From Anaerolinea sp. (GTDB taxonomy: Bacteria > Chloroflexota > Anaerolineae > Anaerolineales > Anaerolineaceae): DNA of 10,000 bases. Of the stretch, positions 1 through 6,096 are shown piece by piece. Position 1 is the stretch's first letter; each line of letters opens with the position of its first letter. The notes under the pieces are model-generated. The model ran no database searches. It saw nothing but the letters and a program-made list of their open reading frames with translations, and had not been told where the DNA came from. A program made the position numbers and the translations under genes. The stretch spans positions 1 to 10,000 of the forward strand of contig JAIWNK010000107.1 of assembly GCA_020216845.1 (NCBI GenBank), read 5' to 3'.

Positions 1-1
1 T

Positions 2-703
2 GCAGTTGTACAGCGCACTGCCGAGCAGGGTGGCAAAGTCATCATCCCCGCCTTTGCAGTAGGTCGCACCCAAGAACTCGTCTATTGCCTGCACCAAATG
101 GTGGAAAGCGGCAGCCTGCCCACCCTCCCCATTTACGTAGACAGCCCCCTTGCCGTTCAGGCCTCCATGATCTTTCAGGAATTTCCCAATTATTTTGATG
201 ACGAAACCCAACGCTTCATCCTACAAGATCGTCACCCCGCCCTCAGTTTTGAACAATTACACTATGTTCAGAACGTCGAAGAATCGAAAAAGATCAACGA
301 CATGTCGGGACCGCTCGTCATCATTTCCGCTTCTGGCATGGCTGAAACCGGACGCATCTTGCATCATTTGCGCAACAACATCGAAAACCCACGCAACACC
401 ATCATCATTGTCTCCTGGCAAGCACCCGATACGCTTGGACGACAACTCGCCGAACGCGCCACAAAAGTCAAAATCTTTGGCGAGACGTTTCAACGCCGAG
501 CACAAATCGCCACAATCGGCGGCCTTTCTGCCCATGCCGGCCAGGATATGCTCATTCGTTACGCTCAGGCTGCGAAAGTACAGCGCAACTTGTTTCTCAT
601 CCACGGCGAGCCCAACGCAGCAACTGCACTCACCGAAAAGTTAACCGAACGCGGTCTCAGCTCAATTGCCTATCCGTCTCCTGGCACATCTGCCGATCTC
701 TGA
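2..703 (+). CDS. MBL-fold/beta-CASP RNA-processing hydrolase, 3' part
   Basis: This is the C-terminal 233 residues of a metallo-beta-lactamase superfamily hydrolase with beta-CASP and RMMBL ('RNA specificity') domains, the family of CPSF-73-like and RNase J-like ribonucleases. The frame is open from the window edge, so the start and the N-terminal HxHxDH metal site lie outside. Visible landmarks are IPAFAVGRTQE near residue 15, YVDSPLA with the motif-A Asp near residue 47, SASGM near 110, GGLSAHAGQ with the motif-B His near 178, and LIHGEP with the motif-C His near 201. These are the expected residues in the expected order, so the enzyme looks intact over this part. In this family the protein is a cytoplasmic zinc-dependent RNA nuclease; the exact substrate cannot be read from sequence. 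It ends just before a tRNA gene, whose promoter overlaps its stop codon. Confidence 0.9.
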   Translation, partial: AVVQRTAEQGGKVIIPAFAVGRTQELVYCLHQMVESGSLPTLPIYVDSPLAVQASMIFQEFPNYFDDETQRFILQDRHPALSFEQLHYVQNVEESKKINDMSGPLVIISASGMAETGRILHHLRNNIENPRNTIIIVSWQAPDTLGRQLAERATKVKIFGETFQRRAQIATIGGLSAHAGQDMLIRYAQAAKVQRNLFLIHGEPNAATALTEKLTERGLSSIAYPSPGTSADL

Positions 704-729
704 CATTGACGCAAATTTTGTGATATAAT
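700..729 (+). promoter_or_regulatory. Promoter of tRNA-Ser, extended -10 type
   Basis: A -35 element CTGACA (700-705) is followed after 18 bp by TGATATAAT (721-729), a perfect TATAAT with an extended -10 TG. Initiation would fall at about 736, a few bases before the tRNA 5' end. The -35 hexamer overlaps the TGA stop of the upstream hydrolase gene. This is read by eye from the sequence. Confidence 0.75.
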
Positions 730-741
730 CACCCTGTTTAT

Positions 742-830
742 GGAGAGGTGCCAGAGTGGTTGATCGGGGCGGTCTCGAAAACCGTTGTGGCCCATCCGGA
801 CCACCGTGGGTTCGAATCCCACCCTCTCCG
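742..830 (+). tRNA. tRNA-Ser (anticodon CGA)
   Basis: The 89-nt sequence folds as a class II tRNA. The acceptor arm GGAGAGG (742-748) pairs with CCTCTCC (823-829), with G830 as the discriminator base. The anticodon stem GCGGT/ACCGT carries the loop CTCGAAA, which places CGA at 776-778, reading UCG serine codons. A long variable arm is present (GTGG/CCAC stem), as expected for tRNA-Ser. The T-arm GTGGG-TTCGAAT-CCCAC spans 806-822. The 3' CCA is not encoded, since CTGG follows, so it must be added post-transcriptionally. Confidence 0.95.
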
Positions 831-872
831 CTGGTAAAGTCTTGTAAGCCTACCAGCTCTCTCGTTTGAGAG
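831..872 (+). other. Two short inverted repeats in the tRNA trailer
   Basis: Directly after the tRNA, CTGGTA (831-836) can pair with TACCAG (851-856), and CTCTC (859-863) with GAGAG (868-872) around a 4-nt loop. Together they could form tandem hairpins in the 3' trailer of the tRNA precursor. No T-run follows, so this is not a convincing intrinsic terminator. The first stem has a 14-nt loop and could be chance. Confidence 0.3.
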
Positions 873-925
873 TTGCATGGTGGAGGTTTCGCGGCACAAG
901 TCTGACGGTTTATCTCAACCAGATA

Positions 926-1201
926 TTATTGGAACTTGCCAGCCGTTTCACCTGCTTCATTCACGCCGGTAATATCAATCCAGGATTACTCATGGTAATT
1001 CTGAAGAACCTCTTTACCCTCATCTCGAAGCATGTAAATTGAGTTGCCTTGAGCCAGCAAATCAAATATCAACCGGCTGGAGTTATCGAAATTGTAGTCA
1101 GCGGGCGCTTACCGGAAATACTGAGGGCTGATCAATTGCTCAAGCTGTGCCAATACTGCAGTTGGCGATCTCGCGCCAAAGACTGTTTTAGATGAGCGCA
1201 T
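926..1201 (-). pseudogene. Degraded short reading frame with in-frame stops
   Basis: From an ATG at 1201 one frame reads 30 residues (beginning MRSSKTVFG) to a TAA at 1111-1109. It continues in the same frame for 40 residues containing SRLIFDLLAQGNSIYMLRDE to a TAA at 988-986, then 19 more residues containing WIDITGVNEAGE to a TAA at 928-926. The residue composition of all three segments looks protein-like, which suggests one gene broken by point mutations rather than random sequence. I do not recognise the family. It starts 10 bp after the FecR gene stop, on the same strand. It could instead be one or two genuine very short genes, or chance. The remainder of 831-1211 shows nothing else that I can support. 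Confidence 0.35.
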
Positions 1202-1211
1202 GATAATAAAG

Positions 1212-2546
1212 TCAACGCGGTTTCTTTAACTCTCGAACCACAAAAACGCCCACGATCACCAGCAGAACAAGCCCTGCTAACCCGGCAAAGCACACGATCA
1301 AAATGGGCAGTATAAACTTCTTGACGGATACAGTGGTTGGCTGCGCCTCGGGCTCCGCTTGCAGTGATGACCAGTTAAGGCGTTCAGCAGCGACTTCGAA
1401 GGCTTGCAGGTCGCCCAAACCGTTTGCATCGGCCGTGATCATCTGCCCGGCATTCACCACCTGGGTTTCAGCGGTAACCTTTGAGGTGAATTCCACGCTG
1501 CCCTCAAGCACCTTAAGCGTCGAAGTAGCTCCGTCATCCTCGAGTACGAAGACAGTTCCTTTGATCCCGCACACCGCCTGCGACATCTCGATCTCCATCG
1601 TGCCTTCTTTGAGCGCCTTTTTCACATTCGTCATCAGGCTGCCGTAGAGCAGTTGAAAGTGGCTCTCCTTTGGGCCGGGGGGACTGAGTACAATCTCGGT
1701 GTCCGCTTTTTGCTCAAAAACGGTCATATCAGCAAAAGAGAGCATAACAGAGCTGCGATCTTGGGTACGGATGTGCGTGCCATAAGGCAAGACCATATCC
1801 AGTTTGGCGAAAGACCAGGCTTCCTCATCATAAGTATATTGACCATTCTCATCGATGCCAGTAGGCAAGAGCACCTCAACCATTCCTGAGAGGTCCGAGA
1901 AGCGCGCTCCCGAATCGGGAAGCTCGGCGCTGCCAGGCGTAGCGGGGGCATTTACCACGACCTCGCCCTCAATGTTGAATATGACGCTGATTCCCCAATC
2001 CACGGTGAAATTGATCTCTTCGCCATTCTCGGTCCAGCCAGGGGGATATTCACCAGTCACTTGCTGAGTCTTGGTACCCATGAAGTCCACCCTGACGGAA
2101 GTATCACCAGGATGGAGCTGGACCTTGTAGCTACCTTGGTGAATTATAGAAATTTCGTAGTGATCGGTATCGGAGGCGGTTTTTTGGTAATCATAAACCC
2201 TCAGATGATTTAAAGTGTAATCCCCTGCGAGCAAGCCCGTATTTGGGTCATACGTGCCGTTCACCTGTCCCCAGGTTGTGTCGGTGCAATTGGGAGAAGA
2301 ATTGTAGGAGGTAGCTGACCCCTCCCCAAAGCCTGTGAGAATCCCACTGCCGTTGTCGCTGAATTCAATAACCAGGTTTCGCCAAAAATCTTTGTACGAT
2401 TGCTCATATCCCCCATCAGAGAGCACACCGCCCGCAAGCGTAAAACCCGGGACAGAGCCGACCGATTGTGGCGCCAACGTGGCCAATGCTACGATGCTGA
2501 GTAAGAGTGTGTAAACCGACTGATTCAAAAAACACTTTTTTTTCAT
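1212..2546 (-). CDS. Secreted or membrane-anchored FecR-domain protein
   Basis: A 444-residue exported protein. Residues 1-30 form a signal peptide (MKKK, then a hydrophobic stretch at 11-27). Residues about 34-195 are a Gly/Thr/Asn-rich, probably beta-stranded extracytoplasmic domain that I do not recognise. Residues about 246-360 match the FecR beta-structure pattern: SFAKLDMVLPYGTHIRTQ, then SSVMLSFADMTVF, then AVCGIKGTVFVLE, then LKVLEGSVEF and NAGQMI. A single membrane helix follows at about 411-437, with a short basic tail RELKKPR. The start at 2546 is preferred over an upstream in-frame start at 2579 because GAGAG lies about 6 nt before it and the signal peptide begins there. FecR proteins classically transmit iron signals to an ECF sigma factor, but no sigma factor or TonB receptor is seen here. 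In this architecture a cell-surface or envelope role is more likely than FecR signalling. Confidence 0.85.
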   Translation of the reverse strand: MKKKCFLNQSVYTLLLSIVALATLAPQSVGSVPGFTLAGGVLSDGGYEQSYKDFWRNLVIEFSDNGSGILTGFGEGSATSYNSSPNCTDTTWGQVNGTYDPNTGLLAGDYTLNHLRVYDYQKTASDTDHYEISIIHQGSYKVQLHPGDTSVRVDFMGTKTQQVTGEYPPGWTENGEEINFTVDWGISVIFNIEGEVVVNAPATPGSAELPDSGARFSDLSGMVEVLLPTGIDENGQYTYDEEAWSFAKLDMVLPYGTHIRTQDRSSVMLSFADMTVFEQKADTEIVLSPPGPKESHFQLLYGSLMTNVKKALKEGTMEIEMSQAVCGIKGTVFVLEDDGATSTLKVLEGSVEFTSKVTAETQVVNAGQMITADANGLGDLQAFEVAAERLNWSSLQAEPEAQPTTVSVKKFILPILIVCFAGLAGLVLLVIVGVFVVRELKKPR

Positions 2547-2587
2547 CGTTCTCTCAAGACCACTGAATTGTACTAACAATCACTATT

Positions 2588-2593
2588 ATTATA
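2588..2593 (-). promoter_or_regulatory. Probable -10 element for the FecR gene
   Basis: A perfect TATAAT on the minus strand sits in an A/T-rich patch 42 bp upstream of the ATG at 2546, giving a leader of roughly 35 nt. No good -35 hexamer lies at the right spacing. TTGAAT occurs 12 bp upstream, which is too close for this -10 but would suit a weaker TAATAG 17 bp downstream. Confidence 0.45.
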
Positions 2594-2736
2594 TATTAAT
2601 TCGCCATTCAAGTAAAACTGCCAGGTCACAGCAAACAGAAATGTAAGGCTGCCGGGCGGTGGAGAAACGACTGGGGGTGGGCTCCGCTGTAACTGGATCT
2701 GGATACGATCTTGCTTTTTCATATCTTGCCATTAAA

Positions 2737-2775
2737 ACACAAAAAAGAATGCCCAGGCTGAGCCGGGCATTCTTT
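2737..2775 (-). terminator. Intrinsic terminator after the SWIM gene
   Basis: On the minus strand the arm AAAGAATGCCC pairs perfectly with GGGCATTCTTT (2775-2765 with 2754-2744), and the interior GGC/GCC can extend the stem. A T-rich tail (TTTGTGTTTT) follows. It lies 15 bp after the stop of the SWIM gene. The arms are symmetrical, so some termination from the opposite strand is possible, but no plus-strand gene faces it. The rest of 2594-2736 shows no gene. Confidence 0.85.
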
Positions 2776-2790
2776 CATATGCACGTCAAA

Positions 2791-3039
2791 TTAAGCTGAA
2801 ACAGATTGATCGGCCAACATACCTTCCAGCACAATCTCCATCGCCATGGTATGGCTACAACGTCCTCGGCTTTGGAAGAACGAACAATCACACCGCCATT
2901 CACCATTTTCATATTGCACACGATGGGCATTATTTTCGCCATCTATGGTTACTGTGAATGTTTCAAAGTGAATGCGGCTGCGCTCTTTTGCATACCGCTT
3001 GGCTTTATCAAGCTTGCCAATCATGCCGGAATCCAACAT
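2791..3039 (-). CDS. Small SWIM zinc-finger protein
   Basis: An 82-residue protein whose C-terminal half carries the SWIM metal-binding pattern CxCx8CxH: Cys50, Cys52, Cys61, His63 (within EWRCDCSFFQSRGRCSH). The N-terminal part is basic and helical (KLDKAKRYAKERSRI), followed by a beta-strand pair (FTVTIDGENNAHRVQY), typical of stand-alone SWIM proteins. SWIM domains bind zinc and are linked to DNA or protein binding; the role of these small free-standing versions is unknown to me. The start at 3039 is chosen because AAAGGAG lies about 10 nt upstream. An in-frame extension to 3105 would translate through that ribosome binding site. It is transcribed alone, between its own promoter and a strong terminator. 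Confidence 0.85.
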   Translation of the reverse strand: MLDSGMIGKLDKAKRYAKERSRIHFETFTVTIDGENNAHRVQYENGEWRCDCSFFQSRGRCSHTMAMEIVLEGMLADQSVSA

Positions 3040-3062
3040 TGTGTTTTCGCTCCTTTCAATGG

Positions 3063-3090
3063 TAGATAGAAACAAAAAGACACGCGTCAA
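3063..3090 (-). promoter_or_regulatory. Possible second (proximal) promoter of the SWIM gene
   Basis: TTGACG (3090-3085) and TATCTA (3068-3063) are separated by 16 bp on the minus strand, about 24 bp ahead of the SWIM ATG. It is weaker than the upstream promoter at 3180-3152. The -35 lies inside a small inverted repeat (CACGC 3081-3085 with GCGTG 3093-3097). Confidence 0.35.
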
Positions 3091-3107
3091 CAGCGTGCCT
3101 TGCAAAT

Positions 3108-3121
3108 TGCCCTATTGGGCA
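3108..3121 (-). repeat. Short palindrome in the SWIM gene leader
   Basis: TGCCC-TATT-GGGCA forms a perfect 5-bp stem with a 4-nt loop. In the minus-strand transcript it lies between the distal promoter and the ribosome binding site. It could be a leader hairpin, a protein-binding site, or a weak terminator of the acetyltransferase transcript; nothing decides between these. Confidence 0.35.
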
Positions 3122-3151
3122 GGAGAGGAAGATGAACCCTCGCATGTATCT

Positions 3152-3180
3152 ATCATATACTGACTTGCTCCGAAAGTCAA
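3152..3180 (-). promoter_or_regulatory. Distal promoter of the SWIM gene
   Basis: TTGACT (3180-3175) and TATGAT (3157-3152) are separated by exactly 17 bp on the minus strand, each one base from consensus. The -35 overlaps the stop codon of the upstream acetyltransferase gene. Transcription would start near 3145 and give a leader of about 105 nt before the SWIM ATG. Confidence 0.65.
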
Positions 3181-3638
3181 TCGTTTTGGCAAATCATTTT
3201 TTCCAAAACCACCCCATCTTCCCCGCCGTAATAATATTCATGCCACAAAGCCACCTGCCGATACCCCTGCCGCTCGTACAACTTCAAGGCCGCGTGATTG
3301 GAAGCACGCACACTTAAGCGCACTCGCGGCATCTTCAACGCCGCTTCGCAAGCCAACAAAAGCGCAGTTCCAACCCCCATCCGTCGCGCAGCGCCAAACA
3401 CACCAATTGTTGTAATCCACCCCACCCCCTCAAGCGGTTTGCGTTCACCAGCAACAAAGCCCAACATTTGCCCTGCTTCCCCCACAGCCTTCAAGCGCAC
3501 CACCCAGGGCAACGACAACACCGCCATCAAGTCTAACAACGGCCAGGCATCCAACGGAAAACACTCCCGCTCCAAACGTTGCAAGTCGTTCAAATCCCCC
3601 AAACCAGCCGATATCACTCGAAAAGTCACGTTGTCCAT
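3177..3638 (-). CDS. RimI-like GNAT N-acetyltransferase
   Basis: A 153-residue GNAT-fold protein. The RimI-like N-terminus has ECFPLDAWPLLDL (residues 25-37). The acetyl-CoA pyrophosphate loop is RRMGVGTALL (85-94, pattern RxxGxG). The C-terminal strand-helix ASNHAALKLYERQGY (112-126) carries the conserved Asn, Ala, Tyr and Gly. It would transfer acetyl from acetyl-CoA to an amine; RimI itself acetylates the N-terminus of ribosomal protein S18, but the substrate here is not proven. The ATG at 3638 follows GGGGAG with a tight spacing of 2 nt; an in-frame TTG at 3686 is possible but adds an unconserved tail. The start lies 73 bp after the slipin stop, so it is probably the last gene of the nfeD-slipin transcript. 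Confidence 0.85.
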   Translation of the reverse strand: MDNVTFRVISAGLGDLNDLQRLERECFPLDAWPLLDLMAVLSLPWVVRLKAVGEAGQMLGFVAGERKPLEGVGWITTIGVFGAARRMGVGTALLLACEAALKMPRVRLSVRASNHAALKLYERQGYRQVALWHEYYYGGEDGVVLEKMICQND

Positions 3639-3711
3639 CGCTCCCCAAAAGACGAGGCACGAACCTTTCGATCCGCGCCTCGTCAAAGACTCAACTTACC
3701 TCACGCGGGCT

Positions 3712-4620
3712 TTATTCCTGCCCGCCCTGCCCACGGATGAAACCATTCAACAAACTGGTAAACTCCATTGGGAAAATGAACTTGGTCGAAGAACTCATGG
3801 ACATATTCTTCAGCGTCTCAAAGTATTGCAGCGTAATCGTCTTTTGGTCAATTGTGTTCGCCACGCTGTAAATCTTCTCCAACGCAACCGAATAACCCTC
3901 AGCCCGTAGCATCTGCGCCTGACGTTCACCCTCCGCACGCAAAATCGCCGACTGACGTTCGCCTTCGGCTCGCAAAATCGCCGCTTGCTTTTCGCCTTCG
4001 GCCACATTCACCGCCGCCTCGCGCTGACCCGTCGACTCTGTCACCAAGGCGCGTCGGGTTCGTTCTGCCGAAAGCTGTCGATTCATCGCGTCCTGAACAT
4101 CCCGAGGAGGAATGATCTCGCGAATTTCAACATTGGTAACTTTCACACCCCACTTCTCCGTCACCTCATCCAGACGGGTGCGCAACGCCGAGTTAATCTG
4201 CTCGCGTTCCGAAAGCACACCATCCAACATGATACCGCCGATCACAGAGCGCAACGTCGTTGTTGCAATACCCTGTGCAGCCAGCTCAAAGTTACCAACC
4301 TGCAACACGCTTTGTACCGGGTCAAACACGCGGTAATACCACAAAAAGTCAATCGAAATCGGCGCATTGTCTTTGGTGATTGAGGTTTGCGCTGGAATCT
4401 CGCGCACCTGCTCACGCAGATCTACCCAAACCGCCCGATCAATGAATGGGATCAACAACACCAACCCTGGCCCACGCGAGCCCACACAACGCCCTAACCG
4501 AAACACCACCAGACGTTGATATTCCGGCACAACTTTCAACGCCGAAAAAATCATAATCACCAAAAGAATGATCGCCCCACCAATCAGGCAAAAAACTAAA
4601 GCTGCACTACCACCAGACAT
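3712..4620 (-). CDS. Slipin (SPFH/band 7 membrane protein)
   Basis: A 302-residue SPFH-domain protein of the stomatin/slipin type. One N-terminal membrane helix (residues about 7-28) is followed by the SPFH domain (about 30-190), with EYQRLVVFRLGR, GPGLVLLIPFID, TKDNAPISID and IIPPRDVQDAMNRQ. A charged coiled-coil region carries three tandem 11-residue units (208-240) and leads to a C-terminal oligomerisation region. Slipins assemble into rings on the cytoplasmic membrane and are linked to membrane microdomains. The start is placed at 4620 because GGAGG (4630-4626) lies 5 nt before it; an upstream in-frame ATG at 4632 directly precedes that site. It follows nfeD by 54 bp, the conserved arrangement in which the NfeD protein partners the slipin. 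Confidence 0.93.
   Translation of the reverse strand: MSGGSAALVFCLIGGAIILLVIMIFSALKVVPEYQRLVVFRLGRCVGSRGPGLVLLIPFIDRAVWVDLREQVREIPAQTSITKDNAPISIDFLWYYRVFDPVQSVLQVGNFELAAQGIATTTLRSVIGGIMLDGVLSEREQINSALRTRLDEVTEKWGVKVTNVEIREIIPPRDVQDAMNRQLSAERTRRALVTESTGQREAAVNVAEGEKQAAILRAEGERQSAILRAEGERQAQMLRAEGYSVALEKIYSVANTIDQKTITLQYFETLKNMSMSSSTKFIFPMEFTSLLNGFIRGQGGQE
3901..3999 (-). repeat. Three tandem 33-bp units inside the slipin gene
   Basis: Units 3999-3967, 3966-3934 and 3933-3901 encode EGEKQAAILRA, EGERQSAILRA and EGERQAQMLRA. The DNA copies are similar but not identical. The 11-residue period matches a coiled-coil stalk and is common in SPFH proteins. Copy number could vary between strains. Confidence 0.85.
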
Positions 4621-4674
4621 TACTTCCTCCATTTTGTTTGAACAATCCGAGCAAAACCAGCCCGGTTAAACCGA

Positions 4675-5280
4675 CTACTTCATCTCTGGATGAACCGCTT
4701 CAACATAAATCACCAGACCTTCACGGCGCACAACCTTGACGCGTGCCCCCAAAGGGATGAATACATCGCTGCGTGCCGTCCATTCCTCACCACCGATGTA
4801 CACTGTCCCCTCGCCAAGAATATCCGTGCGCGCTTCACCCACTTCCCCCTCCAAGCTTTCACGAGCATTCAAAGGCTTTAGCCCAATTGCCTCCAGCGAC
4901 TTATGTCCAACCACCCACAAAAGCACCACCGAGGCAACCGACATGAACAACGCCAAAAAAGGATTGACCGCAGGTCCGCCATTGGGGGTGCGCATCAAAA
5001 ACATAGACCCGATCACCAACGCCGCCAAAGACACGCCCAACAACCACCAACGGCGCCAGCGTCGCAACGCCAAAACAAACGGCACTACCCCCAACACCAA
5101 TATTGCTAGCGCCCACCAATTAATCGGCTGATTATAAATGCCCAAGCCAGCCAACACCAGCATAAACAATGCCCCCACCTCCAGCAAGCCCGTGCCCGGC
5201 GAAAACAACGCCAACAACAACAGCACAGAACCGGTTACCAATAACATGTACGCAACATTTGGATCAAGCAATGGATTCAT
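4675..5280 (-). CDS. NfeD family membrane protein (short form)
   Basis: A 201-residue protein with about five hydrophobic segments (roughly residues 10-28, 32-49, 54-72, 78-96 and 104-125), followed by a C-terminal OB-like beta-barrel domain (about 142-197: GEVGEARTDI, GTVYIGGEEWTARSD, IPLGARVKVV, GLVIYVEAV). This is the short NfeD class lacking the N-terminal ClpP-like serine protease domain of the long form. NfeD proteins pair with slipins in the membrane, and the slipin gene follows 54 bp downstream on the same strand. The OB domain faces the cytoplasm in this family and probably contacts the slipin. The ATG at 5280 has AGGTG a few bases upstream. No missing key residue was noticed. Confidence 0.9.
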   Translation of the reverse strand: MNPLLDPNVAYMLLVTGSVLLLLALFSPGTGLLEVGALFMLVLAGLGIYNQPINWWALAILVLGVVPFVLALRRWRRWWLLGVSLAALVIGSMFLMRTPNGGPAVNPFLALFMSVASVVLLWVVGHKSLEAIGLKPLNARESLEGEVGEARTDILGEGTVYIGGEEWTARSDVFIPLGARVKVVRREGLVIYVEAVHPEMK

Positions 5281-5318
5281 AGCACACCTATTCTGAAGCT
5301 CAGCGGAACTCCAAGATA

Positions 5319-5324
5319 ATTATA
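5319..5324 (-). promoter_or_regulatory. Probable -10 element for the nfeD-slipin operon
   Basis: A perfect TATAAT on the minus strand lies 38 bp before the nfeD ATG and would give a leader of about 32 nt. No clear -35 is visible at 16-18 bp; the best hexamer is ATGCAA. It lies in the 93-bp gap after the ABC permease gene, where no terminator hairpin was found, so read-through from the exporter genes is also possible. Confidence 0.5.
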
Positions 5325-5373
5325 CACGATTCGACAAAATTTGCATTGCCCTATCGGTTTTGCGCCACCCAAT

Positions 5374-6096
5374 CTAACCCAAAATATCCCGCCGCTCAAA
5401 CAACCACAACGCTGCTACCAATCCCATCCCGGCAACCCCCGCCAACAGCCAGCCAAGGAGCTGCTCTGAGCTATTCCAAAACAGTTTTCCAACCCCTACC
5501 CCCACCCAAACGAACAGCAGCCCCAACCAAGCGCTCCATCGTGCCAGGCGCGCCTGCCCGCTCCATACGCCAAGGCACAAAGCCACGTTTGCCCAGCTCA
5601 ATCCCCACAATGCCAAAAACAACATCTGTTCACGCAGCAAAGCCAACCAACCGCCTTGCTGCCAGCCAACCCAAAGCAGCAAAGGCAAACTTCCCATCAC
5701 AATTGCCAGCATCAATCCAAGCACCAGCGCTAACCAACGCCCCAACAACACCTGCCAACGCGGATAGGGATACGCCAATAACAACGTCAGCTCTCCTTGC
5801 CCATTCAACAACAACGCCGACGCCCAATAAACCACCGGCACCCCCACTGCCCACGGCAAAACAATGCCAAAGCCAATCAGCCGCGCCCACCCCAACGGCT
5901 CGTTTACATCCAGTCCCTGCAAGTCGTTTAACCAATCTGCCAGGTTGATCACCATCCAACGCCGCAGCAAAAAATCATACCCTGCAATCACTGCCAGCGC
6001 CAAACCCGTCACCGCAACTGCCCAAATCAACCAGGCACGCCGATGCGCCATCCACACAGATGCAAAAGCATCAAGCAGCATACGCGCCCACGCCAT
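5374..6096 (-). CDS. ABC-2 type transporter permease
   Basis: A 240-residue, very hydrophobic protein rich in Leu, Trp and Val with about six likely membrane segments. It ends in LFERRDILG, a C-terminal signature common in ABC-2 permeases of the BcrB/YhfP-like kind. A periplasmic-facing stretch around residues 50-65 (INLADWLNDLQGLDVNEP) is the main hydrophilic loop. It would form the membrane channel for the ATPase encoded just upstream, whose 3' end overlaps this gene by 26 bp, implying translational coupling. ATG 6096 is taken as start; ATG 6081 is an alternative, and neither has a strong ribosome binding site, which fits coupling. The substrate is unknown; relatives export peptides, antibiotics or lipids. 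Confidence 0.85.
   Translation of the reverse strand: MAWARMLLDAFASVWMAHRRAWLIWAVAVTGLALAVIAGYDFLLRRWMVINLADWLNDLQGLDVNEPLGWARLIGFGIVLPWAVGVPVVYWASALLLNGQGELTLLLAYPYPRWQVLLGRWLALVLGLMLAIVMGSLPLLLWVGWQQGGWLALLREQMLFLALWGLSWANVALCLGVWSGQARLARWSAWLGLLFVWVGVGVGKLFWNSSEQLLGWLLAGVAGMGLVAALWLFERRDILG

Noticed and set aside
806..830. tRNA 3' end as an attachment site
   Set aside because: No second copy of the tRNA 3' sequence and no integrase gene were seen in the window.
3298..3909. Plus-strand frame of 203 codons across the acetyltransferase and slipin genes
   Set aside because: It lies antisense to two clearly recognisable genes and reads as Pro/Thr/Arg-rich low-complexity sequence caused by the C-rich plus strand.
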